DNA of 64,000 nucleotides from Plantago ovata (lineage: Eukaryota; Streptophyta; Magnoliopsida; Lamiales; Plantaginaceae): the NCBI GenBank assembly GCA_028274465.1, contig CM051458.1, forward strand, positions 71,270,885-71,334,884, given 5' to 3'. The position numbers and the translations under genes were made by a program. Positions 44,896 to 57,271 of this stretch are shown piece after piece. The notes under the pieces were generated by a model, which saw only the letters and a list, made by a program, of their open reading frames with translations, was not told the DNA's origin and searched no databases. Each line of letters opens with the position of its first letter. Positions within the stretch are counted from its first letter, which is position 1.

Positions 44896-46086
44896 TGATG
44901 AACGGGAATTTGTCAGATTCTAATTAATCAAATAAATTTGTATTTAGCCAAAGGCAATTCTCAACTACAACGAAAACCGTAGTGTAGTAGTAAAATAACA
45001 TCGAGTGTCGATCTCTAAGGACTATAACTAGCTTTATCTAATCTAACTTAAACTATAAAATCAACAGACGACTTAGCAAAGATTTTCTTATCAGATAATG
45101 GAGGTTAGTGATAGTATGACCATTCAAAGCATAGCAGGTTAATAATCATACATGAAGTGCCCAATCGTTTTGTTTGATCAATGAATTGTCCAATTGTGTT
45201 CGTTATAATTCAACACTACGAAGATAGAGGTTTTAGATAGATCAAAGAAATAAAGCAATAACTCAAAGTCTAATTCGCTTTACAACCATCAGCATAATTA
45301 TTAACCCTTCGCTAAGAAATCACATACTATCACCAACGATAAGTTTACCTACTCATAGATGTCATGCAATCAACAGAAATCATAGCAAGATTGAATGAAA
45401 ACATATTGAAAGATAAATAAATATAAATAGAAAAACTGTAAGATACAATGTTACCGAAGGTTGTCAATCTCCGAAGAATCGCGATCTTACAAGCTCCAAA
45501 ACGATAAGTAAAAGTATCTCCTAAGGTAAGAATCCCCAGAACAGGCTCTGGAGAATTCCTCCCTAAAACTAATGAGAAAGGTGAGAGAAAAGGTCTGAGA
45601 AAGTATGAAAAACGGAGAAAAATGAGCAACTATATATAGGCATTCAGCAGGTGTGGGGCGAATCGCCCCACACACCGGGCGAATCGCCTAGTGTGGGGCG
45701 GTTCGCCCCACGTCCCGGGCGACTCGCCCGGGACCTCCAGTCGGTTGGTTACGCATTTTCGACGCGTTTTTGGATTTCTTTTCCTTTTCGGACTCGGTTT
45801 TTGCCTTCTAGTGACCTTTTAGCCTTCAGACTGGACCCCTAGACTTCAAATCCTATTCGGAATCTTCTAGATACTCCAAAAAGGCCTTCGGAACACCAAT
45901 TCCCTGTCTACTTCAATATAATTGCCCGGAAAACCTCGTCTTTCACCCAAAACCTGTAAAATACAAACTAAAGGGAAACGTGACACTATTCTAATAAAAT
46001 GCACTAAAATATAGCTAAATTAACATAGAGGATAGCTAAATTGGTGAAAAAAGACTCGAATCAAAGTGTAAAATACACGTTCATCA
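44896..46086 (-). repeat. 3' LTR of B2
   Basis: 1191 bp; TGATGAACG and CGTTCATCA ends form a perfect 9-bp inverted repeat. Palindromes 45651-45742, TATA (minus) 45631-45640. Confidence 0.92.
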
Positions 46087-46088
46087 AA

Positions 46089-46104
46089 CTCCCCAAACCA
46101 AACC
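46089..46104 (-). promoter_or_regulatory. Polypurine tract of B2
   Basis: The minus strand reads GGTTTGGTTTGGGGAG, identical to that of element A. Confidence 0.75.
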
Positions 46105-47661
46105 TTTGCTTGTCCTCAAGTAACTAAGCTAGACTCTAATGCAAAAAACAATGCAACAAAAAATTGAGTCTCATGCCAAATGAAATGAACTAATCTATTG
46201 AATCTATCAAAAAACATATGAACAAAAACCATACAAATCATAACATGAATATAGGTTGAACAATGCCTCAATTGACTCATACACATTCACATAAGCACTT
46301 ATGTCAAGACAAGATAGTCTCTCGTAACATTATCTACCGGGACCTAGTCAGTGACGTCGTAATGAAACATGTTAGAATACGAATGGTTGTCCCGTGCCTA
46401 TGAAACTAAGGACTTACTGTTGTTCACCAAGTTAAGACTTTTCCTCAAAGAGGTCGAACCAATACTGGCTCTCATCAAACGAAGGAGGGTTCCCTAAAAA
46501 AGATAACACTCCCCTATTCTACCCATCTCTCAAGCAAAGCCTTAAGCTATTCACCACTTCCTGAATGGCAGGACGAGGGTGGTCTAGAACAGATGACACT
46601 CAAACAAAAAGAAAAGACAAAAAATCACAACACGATTACGAATATTACATGAATTGAAAAATGAGACACAACACTTTGCTAAACTGCTTTTTGGCTTTTT
46701 TGGACCCTTGCTTGCTTTTTTGGGGTCTTGTCTTTTTTTTTTCCTTTTTTTTTCTTGTCCAGTTTTTTTTTCTTTTTTCTGGAATTTTTCTTTTTTCCTT
46801 TTTTTTTAATTTTTTTAGCCAGCAGTAGCACAACGAAAAAGAAACAAAAATGACACACAAACGATCTCCCCAAACCTATTGAAAGAATAGGTTGGAGTAC
46901 AAAATTTACGAAAGAAAAAAGGAAAATAAACTCACAACACACACTCAAAAATCGAAAAACAAGTCTAATGATAGCATAACCCCCTCCCCAAACCTATTTG
47001 AAAGAATAGGTTGCAAACAAAGGATCACACAATCTCACACTACCTCCTTCCTAGGCATTTAGCAATCTCAAAGCAAGGTGAAGACTTGTTGCCTCTTAGG
47101 TACATAATTACTCGGGAAAATAACCATAAGACCCTAACATGCATCATCCTATTATAAAGGCCTTCGTGAACCGCAACAGAGAAAACACCACTAAGTGATG
47201 TCGAGACTACCAAGCTTAACTAAGTGCAATACATAAATGTAACAAGCCAAGCGAAAAAACTTCAAACAAATTCATAGAGATGAAGCATATGATTAATGTC
47301 ATAATTAGTTAATCTACCGAATAAAAAAGTTCAAAAAATTTGGCAATAAACTCCACATAAAACATGCAAGACTATCCTAGGATGAATGTAGTGTATGCAA
47401 CTAAATACTAAGAAAGCAATAAACGTGCAAATGCAAATGCAGACGGATAAACATGCAAGGTACTATACTCATCCTACCAATCCCAAGCTCCAAACTAACA
47501 ACACTAGTTCACTTAAATCACATCCCCCCTCATGAATTTAAAGCTAGTCCCTAGCAGTAAGAAAATGAGGAAATAAAATGTGATACTAGATGTTACCGCG
47601 TGGTTTGGCCTCGGTCGGCTAAGTACGCTGGATGTAAGGTATTGAGAATGCTCGAGGGGCC
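46105..47661 (-). other. Noncoding 3' region of B2
   Basis: Contains the purine tract (46680-46835) and two hairpins (46873-46893 and 46991-47012). The hairpin arms are shortened to AACCTATT/AATAGGTT by small changes in the loop. Conserved blocks shared with A and B1 flank them. No gene seen. Confidence 0.72.
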
Positions 47662-48443
47662 TTATTGGTGATCATCGGAGCTCGTGGTGGTGGTGGTAGT
47701 TCCATTAATAGATCGGATAGGACCAACTCCTCCATCAGTGTTCATGGCATCCCCATTGTCCCTATTGTCTTCATTGTCACTACTGTCACCACCATCATCA
47801 CTAGTAGAGTTGCATTGTCGTAGAGAATCCTCAAGATTAGCCGCGGCTGTTATGGAATCTTCCATCCGGTATCTCTCCAATACGTTGTGAACTGTTGAAG
47901 GGGAAAGAGCAGTGGTATTGGAGCCTCCCTCTCCAACGTTTTACACCCCGAGGAAGTTACAGTCAGTTGCTCGGATACTCAGAGGTCTTCTTCCATTTTT
48001 CCAATGCCGGCCACATTCTCTACGGTTGATGCCCCCGATGTCTATATGGCGCTCCCTTTAGAGGCAGTCGAGGAGCACCCCTAAAAGGGGTTGCGTGTCC
48101 ATGTCATTATGTTTTGGAATCAAGCTAGCGATTCGGAACTTCATCACCACTGTGAGGTCGTCCCGGTACCTTCCTATTCACTCGAACTTTGCAGTCCTTG
48201 TGACAGATTGCTGTCGTAATATTAGTTTCAATCCCTTCGGTGGTGCATGAATAGACATAAGAGTGCCCACTCCTGGTGGATTCTCGCTCCTCCTTTTGGA
48301 TAAACCGCGACGTTGTTGCAAGAGCCCATGGCTCGAACGTACCTCTAACGAGATCACTCTCCTTGACATGGTTGTAATCGATCCCCCTCCAATACTTCAT
48401 AGTAGCCAAACGGGAGTGCTCCTCTCCCTTTGTGGCATGGTTC
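47662..48443 (-). pseudogene. Downstream ORF remnant of B2 (env position)
   Basis: Counterpart of 29366-30162 in B1. After the intron acceptor the first ATG (MPQRERSTPVWLL) opens 13 codons. A second frame MSRRVISLEVRSSHGLLQQR runs to 48178, and a third with YWRGIDYNHVKESDLVRG to 48125. The acidic tail MERYRMEDSITAAANLEDSL ends at 47662-47664. Product not recognised. Confidence 0.35.
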
Positions 48444-48984
48444 CTACAAACAGCAATTAGTACCTCGTATGACACAACACTAACTCATGCATATGCTAAT
48501 GTAAGAGCGAAACATACGAGTGATAATATCAACAATCGAACTTCGCAAATCCTCCATGTCTAATCTAGCTACTAACATGCAACACACCAAAATAATTTTG
48601 GCATGTACTTATCGCATTACGCTCGTGCTAGACAACGAATAACCCTAAATAATAAGACTCAATTCATACCATAGTAGCGAAAATTCTAGCATCATAAATC
48701 CTCAAACTCATTAATTATGCATTCTACCATCATGTCCATCATTATTACATCAGTAAACACAATCACATGTATGGAATCGAAGAAAAAGATACATTGCATA
48801 ACAAGATAAAGACATCTAGTAGCAAAATTCTCAAACCAACAATCCAAGCATAATTGAGCATGCAATTGATAGTGAATAACATTTCTAATCAGACAAACAA
48901 CCTACCCATACATCATATAAGCCTAATTGAAGCACAAAACAGAAAACCCCCAAATTTGAAAAATTAGGGTTCATGTGAAGATAC
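48444..48984 (-). other. Probable intron in the 3' region of B2
   Basis: Donor TCTAAG/GTATCTTC, acceptor TTTGTAG/GAACC; 541 bp. Conserved borders with B1. Confidence 0.6.
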
Positions 48985-49492
48985 CTTAGATCTGGAAAAC
49001 GAATGCACTAGAGTGAAAGTTGTTCGGATGAAAAGAAAGAGCACGTAATGGGCTTCGATTGAAGCTAAAGAACACCAAATTTGATGGAGTAATGAAGATT
49101 TTATGAAGGATTGAAGAGATTTTGAAATTTTTTTGGGAATTTTTGGAGTAAGAAGGTGAAAGAGATGAAGAAATGAGGAGAAAGGGGGTTTTCTCCCGTT
49201 TTTAATCTCCAGAACTCGTGGGGCGAGTCGCCCCGCACGTCCAGATAGCGCGGAGCTTTTTGGACATGTGGGGCGATTCGCCCCCCACCTCCTAAGGTGA
49301 GGAGACGAAACTTTCGAAAAAACGTGGTTTTTTAATCCCCGAAAACCATTTTACTCATAAAACCACTCGAAAAAGTACACTCAAACATAAACATAAGCAC
49401 ATATGACACAGAGACGAACAAATTCACATATGAAAAGCAAATTGTTCAATGTATGAATGCATGCAATAAAGCGGTAAAAAAGCGATAAAAAC

Positions 49493-49510
49493 TCCGGGTT
49501 GCCTCCCGGA
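49493..49510 (-). other. Conserved hairpin after gag in B2
   Basis: TCCGGG-AGGCAA-CCCGGA, a perfect 6-bp stem, 43 bases after the gag stop. Confidence 0.8.
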
Positions 49511-49553
49511 TAGCGCCATTGTTTATAGTCTTTGACTCGACTCCTTCTTCCGC

Positions 49554-51713
49554 CTAGCTCTTCTTCTTGAGGGTACTAGACTTCCCCTTCATGGATCTTC
49601 TCCTCATGCCACGAACCTGTGAATAAGAATGAACATAGACAGCAAGACCACAATAGTTAACAGTGTGAGAAGCATTGAAGTGATCAGGTGGATCAGATAT
49701 GGCTCGCAACACATGTCGCTTCCCATCCACCTCAATGGTGCAAGTCCTTCGATAGATGTCTATCATGGAGCGTAGTTTGGTCAAGAACGTTCACCACAAG
49801 AGAACAACATCCCCCATCCCAGGTGTATACGACGACATAACTAAAAAATTGGTGTACACAGAAGCTTCACCAATCTTGACCAATACATTCTTCACAACGC
49901 CTTCGGGTCTCACAAAGGATCCATCCGCCAGTTGCACAATAGCCTTATGCTCAGATAGTTTTCCAAGGCTACTCTTCTCAAACACATTTATTGGGAGCAC
50001 ATTAGAGTAGGATCCCGTGTCTAGTGTAGCACGAACATCTTCAAGTTCACCAATCCCGACCTTAACATCGAAACTTTGAGGGAGTGGTTCGGGATCCTCT
50101 TGCTCCTCTTCACTCTCATCAGTACCAAGGTCCTTCTCTTCTTCCTTGTCTAGTGGGGGTTCTTCATTCTTGCAACACTCACACTTAGCAACCTTCTTGA
50201 TGGTGATTTCAACAGGTAGATCACCCACCAAGGTAATGGACATCGACTTCTCAGTGTTGCTAGGTAGTTTCCCTTGCGACCTACTTGCTCCTCGGTCGAT
50301 CAACTCTTGCATCTTTTGATGGGCAAGCCTAGTGCTCTCTTCCAATCGATCAAGCCTCGCCCTAGTCTTCTCAGAATCTTCTTCATAACGTTTGAGAAAA
50401 CTTTGGGTGTGATCAACCATCTTTTGCAAGTTCTCCATCAGTAGAGCTGTCTTCGACTTTGGTTGCTCTTTCGGAGCGGGATTTTCGCAGTGATCATTAC
50501 CATAGTTAAGCCTACTACGGTCTTGGTTAGGGCCATAAGTTTGGCTATCCGGTGCATATCCTTGATTGTTCCGGAATCCTCTTCTCCAAAATCCACCTCG
50601 AGGATTCCTACCATCTTGTCCGTAGCTAGCTTCTTGAGTACCAAATTCCGTAGCAAAAGCTTCCTCTTCGCCTCCTTGAACCCAATTGCCATCATCATAT
50701 GCAAGCTCTGATCTACACATATGAGCTCCATGCCCATAGTTCTTGCATATTCGGCAAACTTCGTTCGACACAGATGTTCCAGTGGCGCTCTTGAGGACTT
50801 GCTTCAATTCGTTGGTAAAGCACTCGAATCGATCCACATTCCCCCCATACATAGGGGCTTCTTGAGTAGGTGGATCTTCAGTTCCAAGTCTCCTAACCAT
50901 CGCTCTTGGGTCCTTGAATTGCGAACCCTTAGCAAGCCTTTCGAAAACTGCCTAGACGGCTTCCGTGGTTTCCTCCCAAATATTGCCACGGCATTGGAAA
51001 TCCACCACTTGTTGGTTCTCGAAGGTTAGTCCATTGTAGAAGTGTTGGACTAGATCCGAAAGCTCAAAACCATGGTGAGGGCACTTGTTCATGAGGTCTT
51101 GGAACCTCTCAAACGCGGTGTAGATGGTCTCATCATAGTCTTGTTCGAACCCAGTGATTTGCGCCTTTAGCGCGGTAGTCAAGGTGTGAGGGAAGTATTT
51201 CTCCATGAAAGCTGAAAAAACCTTCTCCCAAGTGTCCAGCGAGCCCGCCGGTAGAGAACTCAACCATGACTTGGCTCTGTCGCCAAGTCCCATAGCAAAA
51301 ACCTTCATTCTCAACTCGTCCGTTGTTATTTCCGCTCCGGGTCGTGGGAGTTGGTTGACGAAATCATCGATATCGTGCAAGTACCCCATCACATCTTCCC
51401 TTGCTAAGCCATAGAACCTCAGAAGTTGTTGGAATGCGTGGTTCTTGATTTCCAGAGCTCGAGTTGCAGACGAAAGAACAATCGTCGATCCCCTCATACG
51501 ATCCTTGGAGGGTTGTACCCATGCTTTCAGTGGTCTAGCTTCTGCCATTCCGTCGATTTCCTTGAAAAGACTGTGTAGAGATTCAGAGAAATCGGTATCC
51601 TCTATTTCCTCTAGTTCACGCCTTCGAAGTAGTCGCCTTCTTTCGTGGTAGACTCTGTCGATCTCAGCAATTGAATCAACAAGAGGTTTTCCTCTAGATC
51701 ATGTATGTCGCAT
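49554..51713 (-). pseudogene. Gag-protease of B2 (three in-frame stops)
   Basis: 720 codons in one frame with no indel. Stops: TGA at codon 5 (51699-51701), TAG 50952-50954, TGA 49791-49793. The B1 counterparts are CGA, TGG and CGA, so all three fit C-to-T or G-to-A change. Capsid region, zinc knuckle CRICKNYGHGAHMC, coiled coil, acidic linker and protease ATLDTGSYSNVLPINVFE are present, with the MKGKSSTLKKKS end. B1 and B2 have stops at different places. Confidence 0.88.
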
Positions 51714-51838
51714 ACACTATCTGTAACAAGCTAGGAAAGGAGTATCAAAGAGAGATTAAATAGGAAAATAAAAATTACTAGAACTAGGAATTGAATGCTG
51801 AAAATAAATAAAAGCTAAACAGACAAGAGGAGTATAGT

Positions 51839-51855
51839 CCCCGGCAACGGCGCCA
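51839..51855 (-). promoter_or_regulatory. tRNA-Asp primer-binding site of B2
   Basis: The plus strand reads CCCCGGCAACGGCGCCA, which is itself the 3' end of tRNA-Asp(GUC). Confidence 0.9.
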
Positions 51856-51858
51856 ATT

Positions 51859-53050
51859 TGATGAACGGGAATTTGTCAGATTCTAATTAATCAAATAAAT
51901 TTGTATTTAGCCAAAGGCAATTCTCAACTACAACGAAAACCATAGTGTAGTAGTAAAATAACCTCGAGTGTCGATCTCTAAGGACTATAACTAGCTTTAT
52001 CTAATCTAACTTAAACTATAAAATCAACAGACGACAAAGGTTTTTCTTATCAGATAATGGAGGTTAGTGATAGTATGATCATTCAAAGAATAGCAGGTTA
52101 ATAATCATGCATGAATTACCCGATCATTTTGCATAGAGATCTTTGATCAATGAATTGTGCAATTGTGTTCGTTATAATTCAACACTACGAAGATAGATGT
52201 TTTAAATAGATCAAAGAAATAAAGCAATAACTCAAAGTCTAATTCGCTTTACAGCCATCAGCATAATTATTAACCCTTCGCTAAGAAATCACATACTATC
52301 ACCAACGATAAGTTTAGCTACTCATAGATGTCATGCAATCAACAGAAATCATAGCAAGATTGAATGAAAACATGTTGAAAGATAAATAAATATAAATAGA
52401 AAAACTGTAAGATACAATGTTACCGAAGGTTGTCAATCTCCGAAGAATCGCGATCTTACAAGCTCCAAAACGATAAGAAAAAGTATCTCCTAAGCTAAGA
52501 ATCCCCAGAACAGGCTCTGGAGAATTCCTACCTAAAACTAATGAGAAAGGTTAGAGAATAGGTCTGAGAAAGTATGAAAAACGGAGAAAAATGAACAACT
52601 ATATATAGGCATTCGGCAGGTGTGGGGCGACCCACACACCGGGCGAATCGCCTGGTGTGGGGTGGTTCGCCCCACGTCCCAGGCGACTCGCCCGGGACCT
52701 CCAGTCGGTTGGTTACGCGTTTTCGACGCGTTTTTGGATTTCTCTTCCTTTTCGGACTCGGTTTTTGCCTTCTAGTCAACTTTTAGCCTTCAGACTCGAC
52801 CCCTAGACTTCAAATCCTATCCGGAATCTTCTAGATACTCCAAAAAGGCCTTCGGAACACCAATTCCTTGTCTACTTCAATATAATTGCCCGGAAAACCT
52901 CGTTTTTCACCCAAAACCTGTAAAATACAAACTAAAGGGAAACGTGACACTATTCTAATAAAATGCACTAAAAGATAGCTAAATTAACATAGAGGATAGC
53001 TAAATTGGTGAAAAAAGACTCGAATGAAAGTGTAAAATACACGTTCATCA
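51859..53050 (-). repeat. 5' LTR of B2
   Basis: 1192 bp; TATA (minus) about 52600-52608, palindromes 52618-52700. Ends at the ATCCA duplication. Confidence 0.92.
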
Positions 53051-53659
53051 ATCCATTACGTGTAGACCGCTCATGCATGATGGGTAGGCGGCGCCCTTAT
53101 TTGTTTGTAGATGACTGATAACAACCCTCAAGCTACAAGCCCCAACCAATATAAGTGCAGAAATATGTATTTGTATATGTTTCTGAGATGCTTTCCATGG
53201 GGTGATTTAATTCTGAACTTTCATTGCATTTTCCTGTATTGGCGACCTCGTCTTGCAGACTCGCAGTGATCGTCAGATTAGAGTAAGCCTATGGTTGTAA
53301 CTTACTGCATATTGTATCTAGCGACCTCGATAGGTACAATATGTAGAGCATCGGGTTAAATTAGATTTAACACCCAAGAGTTGCGTGACGCAATTGGATA
53401 GTCCTACCGGTCATATTATGCTATGCGACCAGCCCCCGTTGGAGTATAGCATAGTATGGATTTGGATCTTTGCCACTACGGTAACTTATTGGACATTACC
53501 CGTATGTTTGTTTTGGGGGCAAGCATATGTGAAAATAGTGAGAGCTAAACAGCTAAAGGACCTTGTTGTTTAGTTATGTTGACTGTGTATTTAGAAATAA
53601 TATTTCAATAGTTGATTTATTATTTTCGTTCTATATTATTTCTCCTTAGGAAATTAGAA
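53051..53659 (+). other. Copia leader after B2
   Basis: Noncoding leader up to the gag ATG. It has one more GTAGGCGGCGCCC word near 53082. Confidence 0.6.
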
Positions 53660-55996
53660 ATGGCTATACCGTCCTCCAAGCTTATTGCCAACTTGGAGTT
53701 GCAAAAGCTAATAGGACCAAACTACGTGGATTGGATCCATGAGGTACGAAAGGTGCTATGGTACAATGAGGTTGAGTACGTCTTGGAAAAACCTATCCCT
53801 CCACCTCCCACTGAATTCACTACGGCAACCTATGATTTCTATTATGAAATGTCAGTGGAAAGGGCCGAGTTTGTAAAGAACTTGTTGCTGAATGCTATGT
53901 CTGAAAATATGGTTGGACCATGTCGAGACAAGGAACCATATGAGATTGTGAAATATCTCTCCTCATTCTTGGATACTCCAAGGATGTGTGAAGGGTTCGA
54001 AGCTATCAAGATCATGCTTATCCAAAGACTTGGGACAGAAGAGCTGTCGCTTGAACAAGTCAAGTCATTGATTGACTTTCTCTTACAACTTGTTGGATAT
54101 GGCTTGGAGCTAGAAGCTAAGGCTTCCATTATCTTGATCGTGCAAAGATTGTTGCAATCTATTCAGAATCTCAACGTCGGGGTACCAACAGAGTTGATTG
54201 TTGAGAGACCCATTGCCAACGAGTTCCTAAGGGTCAATCGTAGACCCAAAAGGAAAAGGGGTGGCAAGAATGGGCGCAATCGTAGGATGGCTAAGTTTCG
54301 ACTTAGGATCGAGATTTGTCTCTACTGCAAACTCAAGGGCCACTGGAAGAAAGATTGCCCTAAGTTGAGGGCAGATCAAGCTAAGAAGCCACCGGCTTCT
54401 AGCTCAGGTATGTTTGTTATTGAAATGAACATGACTACTTTTGACTCCAATGGTTGGGTATTAGATACATCCTGTGGCTCGCACATTTGTAATAATGTGC
54501 AGGGGCTAATTGATCACATGCTAGTCAAGCAAGGTGAAATCGACTTGCTTGTTGGGAACGGCAATCCAGTTGAAGCCAAACGCGTTGGACGCTGCAAGAT
54601 AGATTTAACTTCAGGACAATGTTTAGAACTTGATAACATTTATTTTGTTCCATCCATTGTCAGAAATATTATTTCCATTCCATTGTTGGACAATTTGGGT
54701 TTTTCCTTTCGATTTGCTAATAATACTTGTTATTTTTCATTAAATGACCAGTATTATGGAAAAGCTCGCTTAGTGAATGGTTTATATATTTTGCAAAGTA
54801 GTCTACCTTTATTTCAAATACATAACAAACAACCGTCTTCAAGTAGGAAGAATAATCCATCTTATCTATGGCATTGTCGGCTAGGCCATATACATGAAAC
54901 ACGGATTCAAAGACTAAGGAAGTTGGACTACTTAGAACCATTTGATTTTGAATCATATGGTACATGCAAATCATGTGTTAAGGGTAAGATGACGAAAAAA
55001 CCTTTTGTTGGACAAGGTGTTCGTGCCACTCGCTGCTTAGAGCTCATACATACCGATGTATGTGGACCTTTTAAAGTCCATGCGCGTGGGGGTTATCCTT
55101 ACTTCGTTACCTTTACTGACGATTTCTCAAGGTATGGATATATTTATTTTATGAAGAATAAATCCGAGACCTTTGGGAAATTCAAGTAGTTTAGGAATGA
55201 GGTCGAGAATGAATTGAACCTAAGGATAGTCACTCTTCGATCAGATCGAGGAGGTGAATACCTTAGTGAAGAATTTATCAACTACTTGAAGGAGAATGGA
55301 ATTCAATCGCAATGGACCCCTCCTGGAACACCACAATTAAATGGTGTGTCTGAGAGAAGGAATCGAACCCTGTTAGACATGGTGAGATCAATGATTGGAT
55401 TCTCGACGCTTCCAAAATATCTATGGGTATATGCGCTACAAACTGCAATCTACATTCTGAACCGTGTACCATCTAAATCAGTGGAGAAAACTCCTTATGA
55501 GTTATGGAAAGGAAAGAAGCCCTCACTGGGCTATCTTAGACCTTGGGGCTGTCCTGCAATAGTCAAATTGATGCTCACTGATAAGTTAGATGCCAAGGGT
55601 GTCAAAGTATATTTCATAGGCTATCCTCGTCAGACGAGAGGCTATGAATTCTATCATGCTGAAGATCACAAGGTGATAGTATCTAGAAACGTCAAGTTTT
55701 TAGAAGCAGAATACCTCGAAGAAGAGAGGTTAGATGACATGATAGAACTTGAAGAAATTCAAGACTTTGACACGCGCGAACATGAGTTCTCTAAATCTTC
55801 TGATTTGGACTCAAGTTCAGTGGGAGCTTTCGAAGTAGACAAGGGTAATGATATGACACTTGCTAGGCATGTCATAGTCAGTGGGAGTCCTGTGATTAGA
55901 TCAACAGTTGAAACCACACCAATAGAACCCGTTGTCAATGAACCTGTGCAACAAGTTGCACAAGAGCAGCCTCCCGCTAGGGAACAGGGTCGCGGC
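53660..55996 (+). pseudogene. Copia gag, protease and integrase
   Basis: ATG 53660 (MAIPSSKLIANLELQ). Gag with CCHC knuckle CLYCKLKGHWKKDC near 54320, protease with WVLDTSCGSHICNNVQGL (DTS where copia proteases have DTG), GAG-pre-integrase (LWHCRLGHIHETRI to CKSCVKGKM), and integrase core with Asp in HTDVCGPF, Asp in [13 protein letters not shown] and Glu in [16 protein letters not shown] 55187-55189 interrupts within the integrase. The frame then runs to the solo LTR at 55997. Otherwise the frame is well kept. Confidence 0.88.
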
Positions 55997-57271
55997 TGAT
56001 GAACCGGAATTTGTCGGGTTCCGATTCAATCAAATAATATTTGTTATTTAGCCAAAGGCAATCCACAACTACAACGAAAACCGTAGTGTAGTAGTAGAAT
56101 GACTCGAGTGTCGTTCTCTCAGGACTATAACTAGGTTTATCTGTTTAACAAGAGAATATAAAACAGCAGATAGAAAGCAATAGGGGTTTTCAAGCAGATA
56201 ATGGAGGTTGGTGATAGTATGGTCCTTCTTAACATAATGGGTCGATAATCATGCATAAATTCCTCGGTCTTGCATAGAGATCTTTGAATGAATCCTGTGT
56301 CCTGTTGTAAGTATTAAGCACTACGAAGATAATATGGGTCTGACCTGTCAACAACTAACGTCCTATTGTGTTCCGTAATTATTCAACACTACGAAGATAA
56401 TTTAGTCTGATTGGCCGACAAGTGTCCAAGTGTGCATAATGATCAATACAACATACGAAAATTTTGGTTTCCACTCATCAACGAAATAAAGCAATGACAC
56501 GGAGTATAATGCGCGATATAGCCATTAGCATGATTATCTTCCCTCGCTAAGAATTCACATACTACCACCAACGATAAATTTAGCTACTCATAGGCATGCA
56601 ATCAATAGCAATCATAGAAGAAAACATATTGAAAGAATATAAAATAAGTAGTTAAAAGTTGTAAGATACAAAGTTACCGAAGGTTGTCAATCTCCGGATG
56701 ATTGTGGTCCTACGAGCTCCAAACTGCTATGAAAAAGTATCCCCTAAGCTATGGAACTCCCAGGACAGGCCCCGGGAAGTTCCTCCCTAAAACTATAGAG
56801 AGAGGTGAGAAAGTAGGCTTGGAAAGATATGAATTTCGGAGAGAAAACTCGCAACTATATATAGGCCCGAAAAACCTCTGGGGCGGTTCGCCCGAGGCAC
56901 GGGGCGGTTCGCCCCCCAGTTTTTCGTGGAATTTCCGCGTTTTTCGATGCGGATTTGGATTTCTTCACCTTTTCGGACTCGGTTTCAGACTTCTAATGGC
57001 CTTCTAACCTCCAGATTCGACCCCTAGACTCCAATTCCTATCCGGAAACCTTCAGATACTCCAAATAGGCTTCTGGAACACCAATTCCTTGTAGACTTCA
57101 ATATAATTGCCCGTAAATCTCCGATTTTCAACCAAAACCTTTAAAATAAAATCTACAGGGAAACGTGACACTATTCTAATAAAATGTACTAAAATATATC
57201 TAAATTAACATAGAGGATAGCTAAATTAGGTGAAAAAGACTCGAATGAAAGTGTAAATTACACATTCATCA
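55997..57271 (-). mobile_element. Solo LTR of a B-related family in the copia pol
   Basis: TGATGAACC to ACATTCATCA, 1275 bp, flanked by GCGGC (55992-55996) and GCGAC (57272-57276), which match at 4 of 5 bases. TATA (minus) at 56856-56865. Palindromes GGGGCG-GTT-CGCCC at 56878-56925. It is related to B LTRs but clearly diverged. Confidence 0.88.

Larger units (their letters stand above)
44896..53050 (-). mobile_element. Element B2: gag-protease-only LTR retrotransposon, minus strand, TSD ATCCA
   Basis: LTRs 44896-46086 and 51859-53050; ATCCA at 44891-44895 and 53051-53055. Same family and same parts as B1, in reverse: PBS 51839-51855, gag-protease 51713-49554, hairpin 49493-49510, palindromes 49214-49296, intron-like 48984-48444, acidic ORF tail, hairpins, purine tract, PPT. 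No RT, RNase H or integrase. It lies in the leader of the copia element. Confidence 0.93.
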
